From positions 558,001-622,000 of the forward strand of contig NZ_RKQJ01000001.1 in assembly GCF_003814515.1 (NCBI RefSeq): a DNA stretch of 64,000 nucleotides, read 5' to 3'. The DNA is from Salinicoccus roseus (lineage in GTDB: Bacteria > Bacillota > Bacilli > Staphylococcales > Salinicoccaceae). Under the pieces are notes generated by a model. That model was not told where the DNA came from. It searched no databases and saw nothing but the letters and a program-made list of their open reading frames with translations. The position numbers and the translations under genes are program-made. Below, in pieces: positions 53,684-63,656 of this stretch (its first letter is position 1; each line of letters opens with the position of its first letter).

Positions 53684-54258
53684 AGCCCTTCTTCAGCAGC
53701 ATGGCCATTGCCGACGAGTTTCAGTACACCAGTCTCCTTCAGTGCACGGTACAGCAGGTGCGCGAGCCAGCCGGCAATGAGTGCACCACTCAGCACCCTG
53801 AAGCCGAACATCAGCAGCAGATTCCATGTCGCAAGCTGGCCGAGGTAGCCGTAGTACCAGTCGAGCGGGAATGTCGCAAGTGCCGCCGAAATGCCGGCGA
53901 TGACCGCCACCATCAGGGATGTGCTTTCGTATTTCACGATGGCGAATACGATTTCGCATGCAAGCCCCTGGATGAGCCCATACACGATCAGCATGACATC
54001 GAACTGCAGCATGACGATCGTTTCTCCCGATGCCGCTGCAAATTCCGCAATCAGCGCCACGCCGGGTTTTCTTATGACGAGATAGGCAACCACTGCTGCG
54101 ATGAACCACATGCCGTACAGCAGCTGGTTCAGATGCAGTCCAAGCGGTTCAAGCGCCGTATAGACGCCGCCCCATATTGAATAGATGAACGAGAATACGA
54201 GGGCGATGACGACCGTGATCAGCACATCGGTCAGGGTCAGCCCTTTTCTTTTTGCCAT
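53680..54258 (-). CDS. ykoE: YkoE, thiamine-precursor substrate-binding (S) component
   Basis: A 192-residue six-helix membrane protein. LTDVLITVVIALVFSFIYSIWG and EFAAASGETIVMLQFDVMLIVYGL are typical of YkoE, which is predicted to bind hydroxymethylpyrimidine or thiamine. The open frame reaches 54342, but MAKRKGLTLTD (ATG at 54258, GGAGGC upstream) is the true start. The operon is led by a TPP riboswitch. Confidence 0.93.
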   Translation of the reverse strand: MAKRKGLTLTDVLITVVIALVFSFIYSIWGGVYTALEPLGLHLNQLLYGMWFIAAVVAYLVIRKPGVALIAEFAAASGETIVMLQFDVMLIVYGLIQGLACEIVFAIVKYESTSLMVAVIAGISAALATFPLDWYYGYLGQLATWNLLLMFGFRVLSGALIAGWLAHLLYRALKETGVLKLVGNGHAAEEGL

Positions 54259-54289
54259 TATAAAAGCCTCCATATAATATATTCCAAAC

Positions 54290-54411
54290 AAAAAACACAC
54301 CACTAGCGGAGTGGTGTGCATATTATATGTAAAATATGCCACTTCCCTACGCTAGTATGATCTAGATCAGGTGATAAGGGTGATTCTCAGTCCTTGCGGA
54401 CACCCCTAGTG
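54290..54411 (-). promoter_or_regulatory. TPP (THI-box) riboswitch with terminator
   Basis: On the minus strand, ACTAGGGGTG, GACTGAGAATCACCC, ACCTGATCTAGATCATAC and AGCGTAGGGAAGTG are the conserved core (54338-54411). A terminator stem CACACCACT/AGTGGTGTG (54296-54304 with 54310-54318) and T-run follow. Thiamine pyrophosphate would turn off ykoEDC. Confidence 0.96.
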
Positions 54412-54465
54412 GTGGTTATTTATTCGGTTGGCTCCATCATAGTACACTTTCTGAATTTTGTGAAG

Positions 54466-56289
54466 TCATTTATTGTCGTCTACCATCTGGTAATAGCGGC
54501 CGCGCTGTCTGACGAGTTCCTCTTCAGAACCGCTTTCGACCAATTCCCCGAGCTCCATGACGAAGATGCGGTCCACGGCCTTTATCGTATTCAGCCTGTG
54601 GGCGATGATGATGCTTGTCCGGTCCTTCATCAGCCGCTCGAGCGCCTCCTGGATCTTGAGCTCCGTCACCGTATCGATGCTGCTCGTCGCCTCGTCCAGT
54701 AGCAGTATCGCCGGATCCGTGATAAGGGCGCGGGCGATCGATATCAGCTGTTTCTGCCCCTGGGAGATGAAGCCCTCGTCGGCTTCCAGAACCGTGTCAT
54801 AGCCCTCTTCTAATGCAACGATGAAGTCGTGGGCGTTGGCAAGCTTCGCCGCCTCGACCACTTCCTCATCCGTTGCATCAAGTTTGCCGTAGCGGATGTT
54901 CTCCCGGATCGTCGATTCGAACAGGTAGGGATCCTGCAGGACGAACGCCGTCTGTGAACGGACGGTCGAACGGCTGTAGTCGAGGATGTTCTCCCCGTCG
55001 ATCCGGACCTCTCCGGAATCCGTTTCATAGAACCTGGCCAGCAGCTGCATGACGGTCGTCTTGCCGGCACCGGTCGCACCGATCAGGGCGACCGATTCGC
55101 CTGCATCGATCCTGAAGCTCAAGTTTCTGATCGTCGGTGTCTTCTGCGTCGGGTCATAGGAGAATGAGACATCATCGAATTCAATCTCACCCGCTATGGT
55201 CCTGCCGGTGATCTTCCCTTCATCCTTCTCCGGCTCGGAATCGATGATGCCGAATACGCGCTCCGCTCCGGCGATGGCCGAAAGCACCTGGTTGAACTGG
55301 TTGGAAAGGTCGGCAAGCGGCCGTGTGAACTGCCGTGCATATTCTGCAAACACGACGATGGTACCGATTGTGACGACACCATCCGTATAGAAGACGAGCA
55401 GACCGCCGGCACCGGCCACAATCGTAAAGCTGACGTTGTTCAGCATGTTCATCACTTTCGGGATGAAGCCAGCGTACAGGAATGCCCAGAAGGTGATGTC
55501 CCTGAGATTTCCCGCCTTTTCATTGAAGTTGCGGATCGCCGTCTCCTCCTGCGAGAAGACCTTGACGATCTCCTGCCCGGATACCATCTCTTCGATATAT
55601 CCGTTCAGTTCACCGGTCGCCCGCTGCCGTTTCTTATAGAGCGGTCCGGTGCGCCTTGTGATGAAGCCTACAGCGAATATCAGCACCGGGATGATCAGCA
55701 CGGTGAGGAGTGTGAGCAGTGGACTCAGATAAAGCATGACGCTGATCGTACCGATCAGCGTGACGATGCTTGTCGTGAACTGGATGAATGATGTATTGAG
55801 CGTCTGTGAAATCGTTTCGATGTCATTGGTCATGCGGCTCATCAGCTCGCCGTGCTGCCGCTTGTCATAGAATGATACCGGCAGTTTCTGCATATGTGAA
55901 AACAGCCGGCTCCGCAGCTTATAGACCGTCCTCTGGGACAGCCCCACCATGAAGAAGGCGGCGGTATACTGCGTCGATGACAGCAGGATGTAGACGACGA
56001 GCAGGAAGAGCAGTATGGTGGACAGTCCGTCCATCTCCCCCGGTATGAAGTAGTTGTCCACGATATACCCGACGAGGAAGGGCCCTGTGATGCTCAGCAG
56101 GCTGGTCAGTGTCACGAGGAAGATGATGCCGTATAGAAGCGCCCGCTCCTCCGAAATGAACTGCCACATCCGCTTCAGGGTGCCGGTGATGTCGTTCGCC
56201 CGCTGGTCCTCCTTCTTTTTCTTTCGGCCGATCTCCTCCTTTTTGAGGACCGGTTCGTGGCCGAATGGCCGTCTGATAAAATCAATCAT
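54466..56289 (-). CDS. ABC exporter half-transporter, canonical-site partner (YfiC-like)
   Basis: A 607-residue protein with a charged N-terminal tail (EEIGRKKKKEDQRAN), six helices and one ATPase domain: Walker A GATGAGKTT, signature FISQGQKQLISIAR (LSGGQ changed to ISQGQ), Walker B AILLLDEATSSID. The frame is open to 56631 inside the upstream partner; the ATG at 56289 follows AAGGGGGGC and overlaps the partner's stop by 8 bases. It makes a heterodimer with the product of 56282-58003. Confidence 0.92.
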   Translation of the reverse strand: MIDFIRRPFGHEPVLKKEEIGRKKKKEDQRANDITGTLKRMWQFISEERALLYGIIFLVTLTSLLSITGPFLVGYIVDNYFIPGEMDGLSTILLFLLVVYILLSSTQYTAAFFMVGLSQRTVYKLRSRLFSHMQKLPVSFYDKRQHGELMSRMTNDIETISQTLNTSFIQFTTSIVTLIGTISVMLYLSPLLTLLTVLIIPVLIFAVGFITRRTGPLYKKRQRATGELNGYIEEMVSGQEIVKVFSQEETAIRNFNEKAGNLRDITFWAFLYAGFIPKVMNMLNNVSFTIVAGAGGLLVFYTDGVVTIGTIVVFAEYARQFTRPLADLSNQFNQVLSAIAGAERVFGIIDSEPEKDEGKITGRTIAGEIEFDDVSFSYDPTQKTPTIRNLSFRIDAGESVALIGATGAGKTTVMQLLARFYETDSGEVRIDGENILDYSRSTVRSQTAFVLQDPYLFESTIRENIRYGKLDATDEEVVEAAKLANAHDFIVALEEGYDTVLEADEGFISQGQKQLISIARALITDPAILLLDEATSSIDTVTELKIQEALERLMKDRTSIIIAHRLNTIKAVDRIFVMELGELVESGSEEELVRQRGRYYQMVDDNK

Positions 56290-58003
56290 CCAATTGCCCC
56301 CCTTCCATTTGTGATTCGACGATGGAACGGTAGAGTTCGGACTGTTCCACCAGCTCTTCATGGCTTCCGAGCGCACTGATCTCCCCATTGTCGAGGAGCA
56401 GGATGCGGTCGGCCATCCTTGCCGTAATGACCTTCTGCGTGACGATGATGCGCGTCGTATTCTCATCCTTGATGGACTCCCACAGTGCCGATTCCGTACG
56501 GATATCGAGTGCGGAGGTGCTGTCATCGAGGATGAGGATACCTGGTTTCCTGACAAGGGCCCGTGCGATCGACAGGCGCTGCTTCTGTCCGCCGGAAAGT
56601 GTGACGCCCCGCTGTCCCACCCGCGTATCATAGCGATGGTCGAACGATTCTATCGAGCGGTGGATCTGCGCCTTCTGAGTGGAGGTGAAGATTTCGGATT
56701 CGCCGGCTTCAAGGTCCCCCCACAACAGATTTTCAAAAATGCTGCCGGAGAAGAGGACTGCAGACTGCGGCACATAGCCGATGGTCTGCCGCAGATCTTC
56801 CTCGTTCCATTCCTTCACATTGATGTCGTTGACATAGACATCACCTTCCCTGACATCATACATCTTCGGAATCAGGCCGAGCAGTGTGCTCTTGCCGGAA
56901 CCCGTGCCGCCCATGATGACGAATTTTTCGTTCTCTTTGATGTCGAAAGTGATATCCCGGAGCACATAGCGTGTGGACCCCGGATACTTGAAGGATACAT
57001 TGTCGAATCTTACTGTGCCCGCCCGGTCCACCTTCTTTATTTCATCGTTGTCATTCACACTGACTGGTGTGTTCAGGACTTCCGCCATCCGTTCACTGGA
57101 AGCCTTGGACCGGCTGAATGCGATGATGATGAATGCGAACATCGAGAATCCGCCCTGCATCCGGAGGGCATAGTTGATGACCGCAACGACTTCCCCGACC
57201 TGGACGGTGTTGTTCTGCAGAAGATCCGAAGCCATCCACAGGACGATCAGCAGGCTGCCGTTGATGACGAGCAATAGTACCGGCATGATGGACTCCATCA
57301 GCCGGAGTGCATAGATCGTATCGTCCCTGAGCCTGCCGGCGACTTTACTGAACTTGCTGATTTCAAACTTTTCACGGTCATTCGCCTTGATCAGCCTCAC
57401 GGCCTCCAGATTCTGCTGGATGAAGCGGTTGATCTTGTCCAGACGTTTCTGCACGCGCAGGAAGACCTCCCCGCCCTTGCGGGCGGTGAAGATGAGGAAG
57501 ATCAGCAGCAGCGGTGTCAGGAACGACAGGTAGAATCCGAGTGTCGGATTGACGACGAACGACATGATGAGCGACCCCACTACGAGCAGCGGGGCGCGGA
57601 GGATGATGCGCAGCGACATGTAGAGGAGCATCTCCGTCTGCAGCACATCCTGCGTCATGCGGGTGATCAGGCTGGATGTCGGAAACTTGGACAGTGTAGC
57701 CAGTGTAAAGTATTGGACCTTCCTGAAGAGTGCCGTCCTCAAGTCATAGCTGAAACTGTTGGCGACATGGCTCGAGAAATAGGAGTTGATGATGCCGCTG
57801 ATGAATGCGGCCATGCTGATGGCGAACATGACGGCCAAGTAGAACCATACCGTATCGATGTCCTCGGCGACGATGCCGTCATCGATCACCTTCGAGATGA
57901 GGTACGGCTGCAGCAGCTCCACACCAAGTTCGATGAACATGAAGAACAGTGCCACTGCGATGAACCATTTATATTTCAGAGCGTATTTATAGACTGTCAG
58001 CAA
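56282..58003 (-). CDS. ABC exporter half-transporter, degenerate-site partner (YfiB-like)
   Basis: A 573-residue half-transporter. Walker A GGTGSGKST, signature LSGGQKQRLSIAR; Walker B GILILDDSTSALD carries Asp in place of the catalytic Glu, so one ATP site is degenerate, as in the pair at 19425-22982. Starts with TTG, 6 bases after GGTGG; the ATG just upstream is followed by an in-frame stop. The substrate is unknown. The pair sits where miaB is found in relatives. Confidence 0.9.
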   Translation of the reverse strand: MLTVYKYALKYKWFIAVALFFMFIELGVELLQPYLISKVIDDGIVAEDIDTVWFYLAVMFAISMAAFISGIINSYFSSHVANSFSYDLRTALFRKVQYFTLATLSKFPTSSLITRMTQDVLQTEMLLYMSLRIILRAPLLVVGSLIMSFVVNPTLGFYLSFLTPLLLIFLIFTARKGGEVFLRVQKRLDKINRFIQQNLEAVRLIKANDREKFEISKFSKVAGRLRDDTIYALRLMESIMPVLLLVINGSLLIVLWMASDLLQNNTVQVGEVVAVINYALRMQGGFSMFAFIIIAFSRSKASSERMAEVLNTPVSVNDNDEIKKVDRAGTVRFDNVSFKYPGSTRYVLRDITFDIKENEKFVIMGGTGSGKSTLLGLIPKMYDVREGDVYVNDINVKEWNEEDLRQTIGYVPQSAVLFSGSIFENLLWGDLEAGESEIFTSTQKAQIHRSIESFDHRYDTRVGQRGVTLSGGQKQRLSIARALVRKPGILILDDSTSALDIRTESALWESIKDENTTRIIVTQKVITARMADRILLLDNGEISALGSHEELVEQSELYRSIVESQMEGGQLDD

Positions 58004-58084
58004 TTCTTTCCACCCATTTCTTTCGGTTACCGAAGTATTAAATCAATTATGACATAATTCTGTCTTTTTTTACAGACAAAATAA

Positions 58085-58122
58085 AAAATACACCTGAAGC
58101 TTCTTTACTTCAGGTGTATTTT
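58085..58122. terminator. two-way terminator after korB
   Basis: A 15-bp perfect stem (58085-58099 with 58108-58122) with A-run left and T-run right. It follows the korB stop codon. Confidence 0.9.
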
Positions 58123-58130
58123 ACTGCATC

Positions 58131-58997
58131 CTATCTGAATTCGGCCATCAGTTCATCGAATGTGTCGTTTTCGATCGTCATTTCCTTCTTGACCAGTGGC
58201 TGGTCGAGGTAGCCGTCGATGTTCTCCTGATAGGATTTCGCTTCCTCGTCATGGTAGATGATGCCTTTCAGCATCCCTTCATGCGCCATGATGTTCTGCA
58301 TCGCCGATTGTGCATCGGTATGGTCATAGTCGGCAATGTCCTCGACTGGTATGAGGTTCTCCTTGAACCAGTCGTACGTATTCACCTTATTGTACGTGAC
58401 ACACGGACTGAATACATTGATGAAGCTGAAGCCCTTATGGTCCATCGCCTGCTGGATGATGGCGGTCAGCTGCTTGATGTCCGAGCTGACGCTCTGGGCG
58501 ATGAATGTCGCTCCGCTCGCCATGGCCGTCTTGATCGGCTGGATCGGCGTCTCCTTGGAACCGTCAGGCGTCGTCTTCGTGACGAAGCCCTTATCGGATG
58601 ACGGGGAGGTCTGCCCTTTCGTCAGGCCGTACACCTGGTTGTCCATGACGATGTAGGTGATGTCGATGTTCCGCTTCAGTGCATGTACGGTATGCCCCAT
58701 GCCGATTGCGAAGCCGTCGCCGTCGCCACCGGAGGCGATGACGGTCAGGTCATCATTCGCCATCTTGACCCCCTGTGCTACGGGCAGACTGCGTCCGTGC
58801 GTGGCGTGGAAGCCGTATGATTTGATGTAGCCGCTCAGACGGCCGCTGCAGCCGATGCCGGTGATGACTGCGAGCTCATCCGGCTCAAGTCCATTTGCCG
58901 CACATGCTTTCTGTATGGCTGCCTGGACACTGAAGTCTCCACAGCCGGGACACCAGTTCGGTTTGATATTATTTCTGAAATCCTTGAATGTCGCCAT
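58131..58997 (-). CDS. korB: 2-oxoacid:acceptor oxidoreductase, beta subunit
   Basis: A 288-residue thiamine-diphosphate subunit. The NWCPGCGDFSVQAAIQKA start and the ThDP motif SGGDGDGFAIGMGHTVHALKRN, DNQVYGLTKGQ are typical. With KorA it oxidises 2-oxoglutarate or pyruvate to the CoA ester and reduces ferredoxin. Its ATG overlaps the korA stop codon (TAATG). Confidence 0.93.
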   Translation of the reverse strand: MATFKDFRNNIKPNWCPGCGDFSVQAAIQKACAANGLEPDELAVITGIGCSGRLSGYIKSYGFHATHGRSLPVAQGVKMANDDLTVIASGGDGDGFAIGMGHTVHALKRNIDITYIVMDNQVYGLTKGQTSPSSDKGFVTKTTPDGSKETPIQPIKTAMASGATFIAQSVSSDIKQLTAIIQQAMDHKGFSFINVFSPCVTYNKVNTYDWFKENLIPVEDIADYDHTDAQSAMQNIMAHEGMLKGIIYHDEEAKSYQENIDGYLDQPLVKKEMTIENDTFDELMAEFR

Positions 58998-60736
58998 TAC
59001 ATAACTTCCTTTATTTTAAGAATTGAATTGATATGCGTTTCAATTTCATTGGGTTTGAAAGGCGTGCCATCGTATTTGACATGGGAACGGATTCTGTCGT
59101 GTCCATGATAGTTCATCTTGAGTACACTCTGCAGCTGTGCGCTGTAGTTCTGCTCGATCACGAGTATTTCCTTTGCACCGTCCAGATATGGTCTCAGTGC
59201 ATCTATCGGGAATGGGTGGATCTGCTTGAGGTTGATGGTCGTAATGTCCGCATCGATGCGTTCAGCCGCCTCATTGGCGACACCATTGACGCTCAGGAAA
59301 CTCAGGATGAGCAGTTCGCTCTCCACACCGCCCCTGGCTTTAAACGGTTCGTCCATCGTAAAGTCCTTCAGCTTCCTCATGCGCTTATCCATCTGCAGCT
59401 GACGGTTCTCGGGCCCTTCATTCGGGGTGCCGACCGTGCTGTGCTCCACGCCTGTGACATGGTGGATGCCGCCCTTGGTGCCCGGGATCGGTCGTGGTGA
59501 TATGCCGTCCTCTTCGTCGCTGTAGCGCTCGAAGTAGTCATCCTCCTGCCCCTCGATGTCTTCGGTGATCGTCTTGCCGCGGTCGATCTCCACGCGGGAC
59601 ATGTCGAATGGTGCAGAGGACTGCTTGCCGAGGGACATCTGCAGGTCAGACAGCAGAATGACCGGCACCTGGTAGTATTCCGCGAGGTTGAACGCCTCTA
59701 TCGTCGTATAGAATGCATCCTCCACATCCGACGGGGCAAGGACGATTTTCGGGATGTCACCGTGTGTACCGTAGATCATCTGCATCAGGTCGGACTGCTC
59801 CTGCTTGGTCGGCAGTCCGGTCGATGGGCCACCCCGCATCGTATCGACGATGACGAGCGGTGTTTCCGTCATTCCTGAGAGCCCGATCGATTCCATCATG
59901 AGTGACAGGCCCGGTCCGGCTGAAGAAGTGAAGCTTCTGGCACCGGCGTAGTTCGAACCGATCGCCATCGTCACCGCAGCGATCTCGTCCTCCGTCTGGA
60001 TGACCGTACCGCCAACCTTCGGCAGATGCGAGATCATGTATTCCATGATTTCACTCGCCGGTGTGATCGGGTATGCCGCCATGAACCGTACGCCTGCGTT
60101 CAGTGCACCGAAGCTGATGGCGTCATTGCCGATCAGGAAGAGGCGCGGGTCGCTGTCGGAAGGAAGCATTTCGAAATCTCCCCTGAGCGTGTCCATTTCA
60201 TCATCCATCAGCTGATAGCCCTGGATCAGCGCCTCGTGGTTGGAATCGACGATCTCCTGCCCCTTTCTGATGAACATGGTATAGATCATATCCTTGAATG
60301 GCTGAAGTTCCAGATTCATCAGTCTGGCACTTGCACCGATCGCCACCATATTCTTCATGAGCTGGCTGCCGAGTTCCTTCGCCGTAGCGGTGAATGGGAT
60401 GGATATCAGCTGTACATCCAGATCCTCATCCTTCTCGGGATTGAATTTGCTGTCGGCAAGAATGATGCCGCCCTCAACAAGCTCATGACTGTTGAGATCT
60501 ATCGTCTGCTGGTCGAATGCGACGAGAATATTGATGTTGTCGCTGACCGCCCTGACTTCTTTAGTTGAAATCCTTACATTATTATTGGTATGGCCACCCT
60601 TGATGCGGCTCGAGAAATGCCGATAGCTGTATAGGTGATAACCCATGCGGTTCAGCGTCGTCGAAAAGATCTCTCCAGTCGATTCAATGCCTTCACCCTG
60701 TTGGCCGCCGACTTTCCATGACAATTGTTCATTCAT
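58997..60736 (-). CDS. korA: 2-oxoacid:acceptor oxidoreductase, gamma-alpha fusion subunit
   Basis: A 579-residue fusion. Residues 1-180 are the gamma domain (WKVGGQQGEGIESTGEIFS, GGHTNNNVRIS), the rest the alpha domain (LIGNDAISFGALNAGVRFMAAYPIT, RSFTSSAGPGLSLMMESIGLSG). The ATG at 60736 has AAGGAGG 8 bases upstream, better than the ATG at 60742. First of a two-gene operon downstream of ymdB. Confidence 0.93.
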   Translation of the reverse strand: MNEQLSWKVGGQQGEGIESTGEIFSTTLNRMGYHLYSYRHFSSRIKGGHTNNNVRISTKEVRAVSDNINILVAFDQQTIDLNSHELVEGGIILADSKFNPEKDEDLDVQLISIPFTATAKELGSQLMKNMVAIGASARLMNLELQPFKDMIYTMFIRKGQEIVDSNHEALIQGYQLMDDEMDTLRGDFEMLPSDSDPRLFLIGNDAISFGALNAGVRFMAAYPITPASEIMEYMISHLPKVGGTVIQTEDEIAAVTMAIGSNYAGARSFTSSAGPGLSLMMESIGLSGMTETPLVIVDTMRGGPSTGLPTKQEQSDLMQMIYGTHGDIPKIVLAPSDVEDAFYTTIEAFNLAEYYQVPVILLSDLQMSLGKQSSAPFDMSRVEIDRGKTITEDIEGQEDDYFERYSDEEDGISPRPIPGTKGGIHHVTGVEHSTVGTPNEGPENRQLQMDKRMRKLKDFTMDEPFKARGGVESELLILSFLSVNGVANEAAERIDADITTINLKQIHPFPIDALRPYLDGAKEILVIEQNYSAQLQSVLKMNYHGHDRIRSHVKYDGTPFKPNEIETHINSILKIKEVM

Positions 60737-60835
60737 ACACATTGCCTCCTTATCCTTATCTAATATACCAAAATTCGGGGCAATTTTCGATGTTCATACT
60801 ACGTATTCAGCGAAAATCAGCCTATTGGATGACCG

Positions 60836-61594
60836 CTATTCCCTGATGCGGATCGTATCTATCTTATTGGTCTTCGTGTCGATGATCACTCCGGAAAGTA
60901 TGCCCGGCCCCTCCTCCGGTACATTGTGCCTTACGGGCAGCTGATGGAGGAACCGTTCGATGACCTCCTCCTTGCGGATGCCGAGTATGCCATCCCTGAA
61001 GCCGGTCATGCCCACGTCGGTTATATACTTCGTCCCTTCCGGCAGGACCTGCTCATCATTCGTCTGGACATGTGTATGGGTGCCGACGACGGCGTCGACC
61101 CGTCCGTCGAGGTAATGTCCCATCGCCAGGCTCTCGCTTGTCGTCTCACTGTGGAAATCGACGAATATCTCATCGGCTTCCACTTCTTCAAGAATGCCGT
61201 CCGCCTTTCTGAACGGACAATCGATGGCATCCATGAAGCTGCGGCCCTGCAGATTCATGATCAGCAGTTTCACCCCATTGACATTCACGACACCATGGCC
61301 ACGGCCCGGAGCACCTTCCGGGAAGTTTGCAGGGCGGATCATGCGTATGTCCTCATCAAGGAATTCATACACATCACGCTTTGCGAATGCATGATTGCCG
61401 AGCGTGATGAAATCCGCCCCCGCAGTCAGCAGCTCCTTGTAGATCTTCTCGGTGATGCCCTTGCCATGGGCGGCATTCTCTCCATTGACGATCGCCACCT
61501 GTGCCCCGTGCTGGCGCTTCAATTCAAGCAGATGCTCCTTCAGCATCCGCCTGCCGATCTTTCCAACGATATCTCCGATAAATAAAATGCGCAT
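60836..61594 (-). CDS. ymdB: YmdB-family metallophosphoesterase
   Basis: A 252-residue dimetal phosphodiesterase. Metal ligands in FIGDIVGKIGRRM, NGENAAHGKGI, TLGNHAFAKRDVY, DFHSETTSES and VGTHTHVQTND. In Bacillus YmdB acts on cyclic nucleotides in vitro and influences biofilm and RNase Y-related control; rny lies just upstream, as in other Firmicutes. AAAGGATGAGA precedes the ATG. Confidence 0.95.
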   Translation of the reverse strand: MRILFIGDIVGKIGRRMLKEHLLELKRQHGAQVAIVNGENAAHGKGITEKIYKELLTAGADFITLGNHAFAKRDVYEFLDEDIRMIRPANFPEGAPGRGHGVVNVNGVKLLIMNLQGRSFMDAIDCPFRKADGILEEVEADEIFVDFHSETTSESLAMGHYLDGRVDAVVGTHTHVQTNDEQVLPEGTKYITDVGMTGFRDGILGIRKEEVIERFLHQLPVRHNVPEEGPGILSGVIIDTKTNKIDTIRIRE

Positions 61595-61682
61595 TCATTC
61601 TCATCCTTTGATTTTCAATTTGATGTTTATTATACATGTTTTGGGGAATCTATAATTTATAAAATATCTAGGAGTGAATAAT

Positions 61683-61895
61683 GTGACATTATCCATTGAT
61701 CCCAAAGAATTTGCGAAGCTGACGCTTCTGGCCAATCCTTCAACGAGCGAATCCGCAGAAGGCAAGGCGAAGGACAGCCTCGAACTCTACCTGAGCGCGT
61801 ACAAGCTCGCCGAGAAATACGAGCGGTTCTCCAACAGCGCCCAGGAGACGAGCGAAGCCTTCAAGAACATACGTGACATCGACCTCAACCTCTAG
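61683..61895 (+). CDS. small hypothetical helical protein
   Basis: A 70-residue protein starting MTLSIDPKEFAKLTLLANPS and then mostly helical and charged (AEGKAKDSLELYLSAYKLAE). The frame begins with a GTG at 61674 that abuts AGGAG; the GTG at 61683 has 8-base spacing and is preferred. It is on the plus strand between ymdB and rny and shares a two-way terminator with rny. Family not recognised. Confidence 0.75.
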   Translation: MTLSIDPKEFAKLTLLANPSTSESAEGKAKDSLELYLSAYKLAEKYERFSNSAQETSEAFKNIRDIDLNL

Positions 61896-61908
61896 CATAT
61901 AAAATGAG

Positions 61909-61938
61909 AAAAACCAGCAGGGTCACCTGCTGGTTTTT
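61909..61938. terminator. two-way terminator between the small gene and rny
   Basis: A 12-13-bp stem AAAACCAGCAGG/CCTGCTGGTTTT (61910-61922 with 61926-61938) with T-runs on both strands. Confidence 0.88.
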
Positions 61939-63498
61939 CTATTTGGCATATTCCACTGCCCGCATTTCTCGGACGACTGTCACTTTGATATGTCCAGGGT
62001 ACTGAAGTTCCTCTTCGATCTGCTTCTTGATGTCCCGTGCCAGACGGTGCGCCTTCAGGTCATCCAGTTCATCCGGCTTGACCATCACGCGTATTTCCCG
62101 GCCTGCCTGGATGGCGAATGTCTTCTCGACGCCATCATATCCTTCGGCGATCGATTCAAGGCGCTCGAGACGTTTCACATAGTTTTCAAGCGTCTCCCTG
62201 CGTGCGCCCGGCCGTGCTGCACTCAGCGCGTCGGCTGCTGCAACGAGTATCGAAATGATACTTGTCGGTTCAACATCACCGTGATGGGAATGGATGGCGT
62301 TGACCACCGTTTCATGTTCCTTATAGCGCTTTGCGAGTTCAACCCCGATTTCGACATGGCTGCCGTCGACTTCATGGTCGATTGCTTTTCCGATGTCGTG
62401 CAGGAGGCCTGCACGCCTTGCCAGCTGGACATCCTCACCGAGCTCACTTGCAAGCATGCCTGCAAGGTAGCCCACTTCGACGGAGTGTTTCAGCACATTC
62501 TGTCCATAGCTGAGTCGATATTTCATTTTACCAAGATGTTTGATGAGTTCAGGATGCAAGTTGTGGATATCAAGTTCAAACGCGGCTGCTTCCCCTGCAT
62601 CACGGATATTCGTTTCCATGTTGCGCTTCGCCTTGTCGACCATCTCTTCTATGCGTCCCGGATGGATCCTTCCATCCTGTACGAGCGCTTCAAGCGCATT
62701 TTTGGCGATGGATCGCCGGATCGGGTCGAAACCGGAAAGGATGACCGCTTCAGGTGTATCATCGATGATCAGGTCTATTCCGGTCAGGGTTTCAAGGGTG
62801 CGGATGTTCCGCCCTTCCCTGCCGATGATGCGCCCTTTCATCTCATCGTTCGGCAATGTGACGACTGATACTGTGGATTCACTTGTATATTCCGCTGCAT
62901 AGCGTTGTGCAGTAACAGCAAGCAGTTCTTTCGCTTTCTTGTCCACTTCCAACTTCATCTGATTCTCTTTCTCTTTGACCATTACAGCCATATCGTGTGA
63001 CAGTTCCCGCTCTACTTCAGCGAAAATTTCCTCCCGCGCCTCTTCGCGCGTAAGTCCGGAGATGCGATTGAGTTCTTCTTCTTGCCGACTGATAATTTCT
63101 TTAATCTTCTGATCCTCGGCATCAACCATTTGCTGTTTTTCTTCAATTTTGGCTTCCTTCTGATCCAGCGCTTCATCTTTCTTATCAAGGACTTCGCTCT
63201 TTCTATCAAGAACTTGTTCCCTGTTCAGCAATCTGGATTCCTGTGCCTTGAGTTCATCTCTTTTCTCATTGGATTCACGTTGGAATGTATCCTTGAGATT
63301 TTGATTTTCCTCTTTTGCCTCGAGCAGCTTTTCCTTCTTGAGGCTCTCCCCCTGCTTCTTCGCTTCATTGATGATGTGCTCTGCAGAAGTACGCGCCTCT
63401 TGCTGCCGTTTAGTCAAAGTGTTTCTGACGATAAAATATCCGATAACAACACCTAGAATAATGCCAAGCAAGATTAAGAAAATGTCTATCATGTCCAC
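61939..63498 (-). CDS. rny: RNase Y
   Basis: A 519-residue membrane-bound endoribonuclease that starts mRNA decay. Order: one N-terminal helix ([18 protein letters not shown]), long coiled coil (to about residue 190), KH domain ([16 protein letters not shown]), HD domain ([17 protein letters not shown]). The frame starts at a GTG at 63507; the GTG at 63498 has 8 bases from AGGGAGG and gives 519 residues, the usual staphylococcal length. RicA in this window is its likely partner. Confidence 0.96.
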   Translation of the reverse strand: MDMIDIFLILLGIILGVVIGYFIVRNTLTKRQQEARTSAEHIINEAKKQGESLKKEKLLEAKEENQNLKDTFQRESNEKRDELKAQESRLLNREQVLDRKSEVLDKKDEALDQKEAKIEEKQQMVDAEDQKIKEIISRQEEELNRISGLTREEAREEIFAEVERELSHDMAVMVKEKENQMKLEVDKKAKELLAVTAQRYAAEYTSESTVSVVTLPNDEMKGRIIGREGRNIRTLETLTGIDLIIDDTPEAVILSGFDPIRRSIAKNALEALVQDGRIHPGRIEEMVDKAKRNMETNIRDAGEAAAFELDIHNLHPELIKHLGKMKYRLSYGQNVLKHSVEVGYLAGMLASELGEDVQLARRAGLLHDIGKAIDHEVDGSHVEIGVELAKRYKEHETVVNAIHSHHGDVEPTSIISILVAAADALSAARPGARRETLENYVKRLERLESIAEGYDGVEKTFAIQAGREIRVMVKPDELDDLKAHRLARDIKKQIEEELQYPGHIKVTVVREMRAVEYAK

Positions 63499-63598
63499 AA
63501 TAAACACCTCCCTAACAGGCTCTAGCTATTGTTTTATATAATATCATTCGAATTCAATATTATATACACCCAATTCTAAAGATAATCACATAAATATG

Positions 63599-63635
63599 CA
63601 AGCACCAGAATCCAATAAAGGCATTCTGGTGCTTG
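63599..63635 (-). terminator. hairpin after recA
   Basis: A 13-bp stem CAAGCACCAGAAT/ATTCTGGTGCTTG (63599-63611 with 63623-63635). The T-tail on the minus strand is weak (CATATTTATG). Confidence 0.6.
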
Positions 63636-63656
63636 AAAGGTATTCATGCTATTCTG

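Noticed and set aside
56290-56631. 114-codon N-terminal extension of the YfiC-like gene
   Set aside because: Lies within the partner gene's ATPase domain in another frame; the ATG at 56289 has the RBS.
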